The notes under the pieces are model-generated. The model was given only the letters and a program-made list of their open reading frames with translations, did no database searches and was not told where the DNA came from. A DNA stretch of 35,638 nt from contig NZ_BCNT01000029.1 in the NCBI RefSeq assembly GCF_001544075.1, positions 1 through 35,638 on the forward strand, written 5' to 3'. This document shows positions 34,624-35,638 of the stretch, in pieces. The position numbers and the translations under genes are program-made. This DNA comes from Comamonas terrae. Lineage in GTDB: Bacteria > Pseudomonadota > Gammaproteobacteria > Burkholderiales > Burkholderiaceae_C. Position 1 is the stretch's first letter. Every line of letters begins with the position of its first letter.

Positions 34624-35622
34624 ATGATTCGAGATCTGGAAACGTCGCCGCGAGCGGTTGCGGCAGCGGCTTCGCCAGCCGGAGAGATCAACCGCCATGC
34701 GGAGCTGGAAGTTTTTGTGCAAGTGGCCGAGCGAAGCAGCTTTTCCGCCGCGGCACGCCATCGTGGCATGACGCCCTCGGCCGTGAGCAAGACCGTGGCG
34801 CGGCTGGAGGCGCGCCTGGGCGTGCAGTTGCTGCGCCGCTCCACGCGCCGGCTCGAGCTCACCGCCGAAGGCGAGCAGCTGCTGCTCCAGGGCCGGCCAT
34901 TGCTGGCCGACTGGCAGGCGCTGGAGCAATCGATCGCCCGCCAGGGCCAGCCGCAAGGCCTGGTGCGCATCAACGCCAGCACCAGCACCGGCCAGCACCT
35001 GCTGGTGCCGCTGGTGGCCGAACTGATGCAGACCTGGCCGGGCCTGCAGCTGGATCTGAGCTTTACCGACCATGTGGTGGATCTGATCGAGGCCCGGGCC
35101 GACATCGCCATCCGCTGGGGGCGGCTGCCGTCGTCGGACATGGTGGCGCGCCTGCTGGGCCGCACGCGCCAGGTCATCGTGGGCGCGCCTGCCTATCTGC
35201 AGCGCCATGGCGTGCCGCGGCATCCGGATGAACTGGCCGGCCATGTGCGCATCGGCTGGAACTACGCACGCGCCGTGCCGCACTGGCCGCTGCAGGTGGC
35301 AGGGCAGCCGGTGGCCGTACCCATGGGCGAAGTGCTGCGCCTCAACGACGGCGATGCCATGCGTGCCCTGGCCGTGGCCGGCGCCGGGCTGGCGCGGCTG
35401 TCGCTGTACCACGCCTGGGAGGATCTGCATGCAGGCCGGCTGCAGGCCGTGCTCGAGGAATTCAATCCCGGCGATCTGGAGCCCATCCATGCCGTCTACG
35501 TGGGCAAGCCCGGGCAGTTGCCGGCCCGGACAAGGGCCGTGCTGGATTTTCTGAAGAACCGCGTGGACCTGCGCCATGCCGAGACCTTCCCTGCCAGGCT
35601 GCTGCTCAACGCGGCGGGCTGA
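34624..35622 (+). CDS. LysR-family transcriptional regulator
   Basis: This encodes 332 residues; GAGG lies before the ATG. An Ala-rich extension of about 25 residues precedes the winged helix-turn-helix (AELEVFVQVAERSSFSAAARHRGMTPSAVSKTVARLEARLG, residues ~26-66), followed by the linker helix and a periplasmic-binding-like effector domain (LVRINASTSTGQHLLVPL, IAIRWGRLPSSDMVARLLG). The effector domain resembles the DsdC/AaeR-type 'one-Cys-less' LysR group near YafC. It probably controls the divergent MFS exporter and itself through the site at 34593-34619. The stop lies 16 bases from the window end. The inducer is unknown. Confidence 0.93.
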   Translation: MIRDLETSPRAVAAAASPAGEINRHAELEVFVQVAERSSFSAAARHRGMTPSAVSKTVARLEARLGVQLLRRSTRRLELTAEGEQLLLQGRPLLADWQALEQSIARQGQPQGLVRINASTSTGQHLLVPLVAELMQTWPGLQLDLSFTDHVVDLIEARADIAIRWGRLPSSDMVARLLGRTRQVIVGAPAYLQRHGVPRHPDELAGHVRIGWNYARAVPHWPLQVAGQPVAVPMGEVLRLNDGDAMRALAVAGAGLARLSLYHAWEDLHAGRLQAVLEEFNPGDLEPIHAVYVGKPGQLPARTRAVLDFLKNRVDLRHAETFPARLLLNAAG

Positions 35623-35638
35623 CGGCGGCCCGGCGAGT

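Noticed and set aside
1..35638. CRISPR arrays, rRNA genes, complete insertion sequences
   Set aside because: No regularly spaced repeats, no rRNA-like sequence and no transposase frame were seen.

Overview
The window reads as chromosomal DNA of a high-GC betaproteobacterium, most likely a Comamonadaceae member such as Comamonas or a close relative. This rests on codon and GC character, recognised families (MaeB malic enzyme, ChrB/ChrA, Acr3, many cyclic-di-GMP proteins) and an intergenic repeat-like sequence of a kind I remember from that family. No search was run, so the genus is inference.

Layout, left to right. (1) 1-3670: the N-terminus of a probable large surface adhesin runs leftward off the window. 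Divergent from it is a translationally coupled pair: a TPR protein and an L,D-transpeptidase, each ending in an NTF2-like domain. (2) 3859-6659: a leftward pair, a DUF2946 protein and a TonB-dependent receptor. (3) 6660-10752: an intergenic region with a MerR-type promoter/operator and a strong perfect hairpin, then a rightward operon of an acetoacetate-decarboxylase-like protein and a two-subunit molybdenum hydroxylase of the isoquinoline-1-oxidoreductase type with a Tat signal. (4) 10931-12499: a membrane diguanylate cyclase. (5) 12800-16979: chromate resistance (chrB-chrA, leftward) back to back with arsenic resistance (arsR-acr3-arsC, rightward). (6) 17043-19291: a Fur-box-like site and a siderophore receptor. 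(7) 19410-23209: two leftward, GTGA-overlapping c-di-GMP genes, a GGDEF-EAL protein and a GGDEF protein. (8) 23210-28645: an accessory stretch of small unknown genes, including a 60-residue protein that is 60% Gln/Asn. It ends in a broken tyrosine integrase next to tRNA-Ser(UGA). (9) 28846-35622: core-like genes: maeB, a xanthine/urate-type permease, and a divergent MFS exporter/LysR pair.

How the parts work together. Three c-di-GMP enzymes and an adhesin N-terminus point to a sessile/motile switch. The chr and ars operons form a compact metal-oxyanion resistance block. The DUF2946-TonB pair and the Fur-linked receptor are two separate metal or siderophore uptake routes. The decarboxylase-like/molybdenum hydroxylase operon looks like a small catabolic or aldehyde/N-heterocycle oxidation module of unknown substrate. 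Its promoter has the stretched 19-bp spacer with internal dyad used by MerR-family activators, but no MerR gene is in the window.

Most novel-looking parts: the small-protein operon with the Gln/Asn-rich protein inside a decayed tRNA-Ser island, and the MerR-type control region between two divergent operons.
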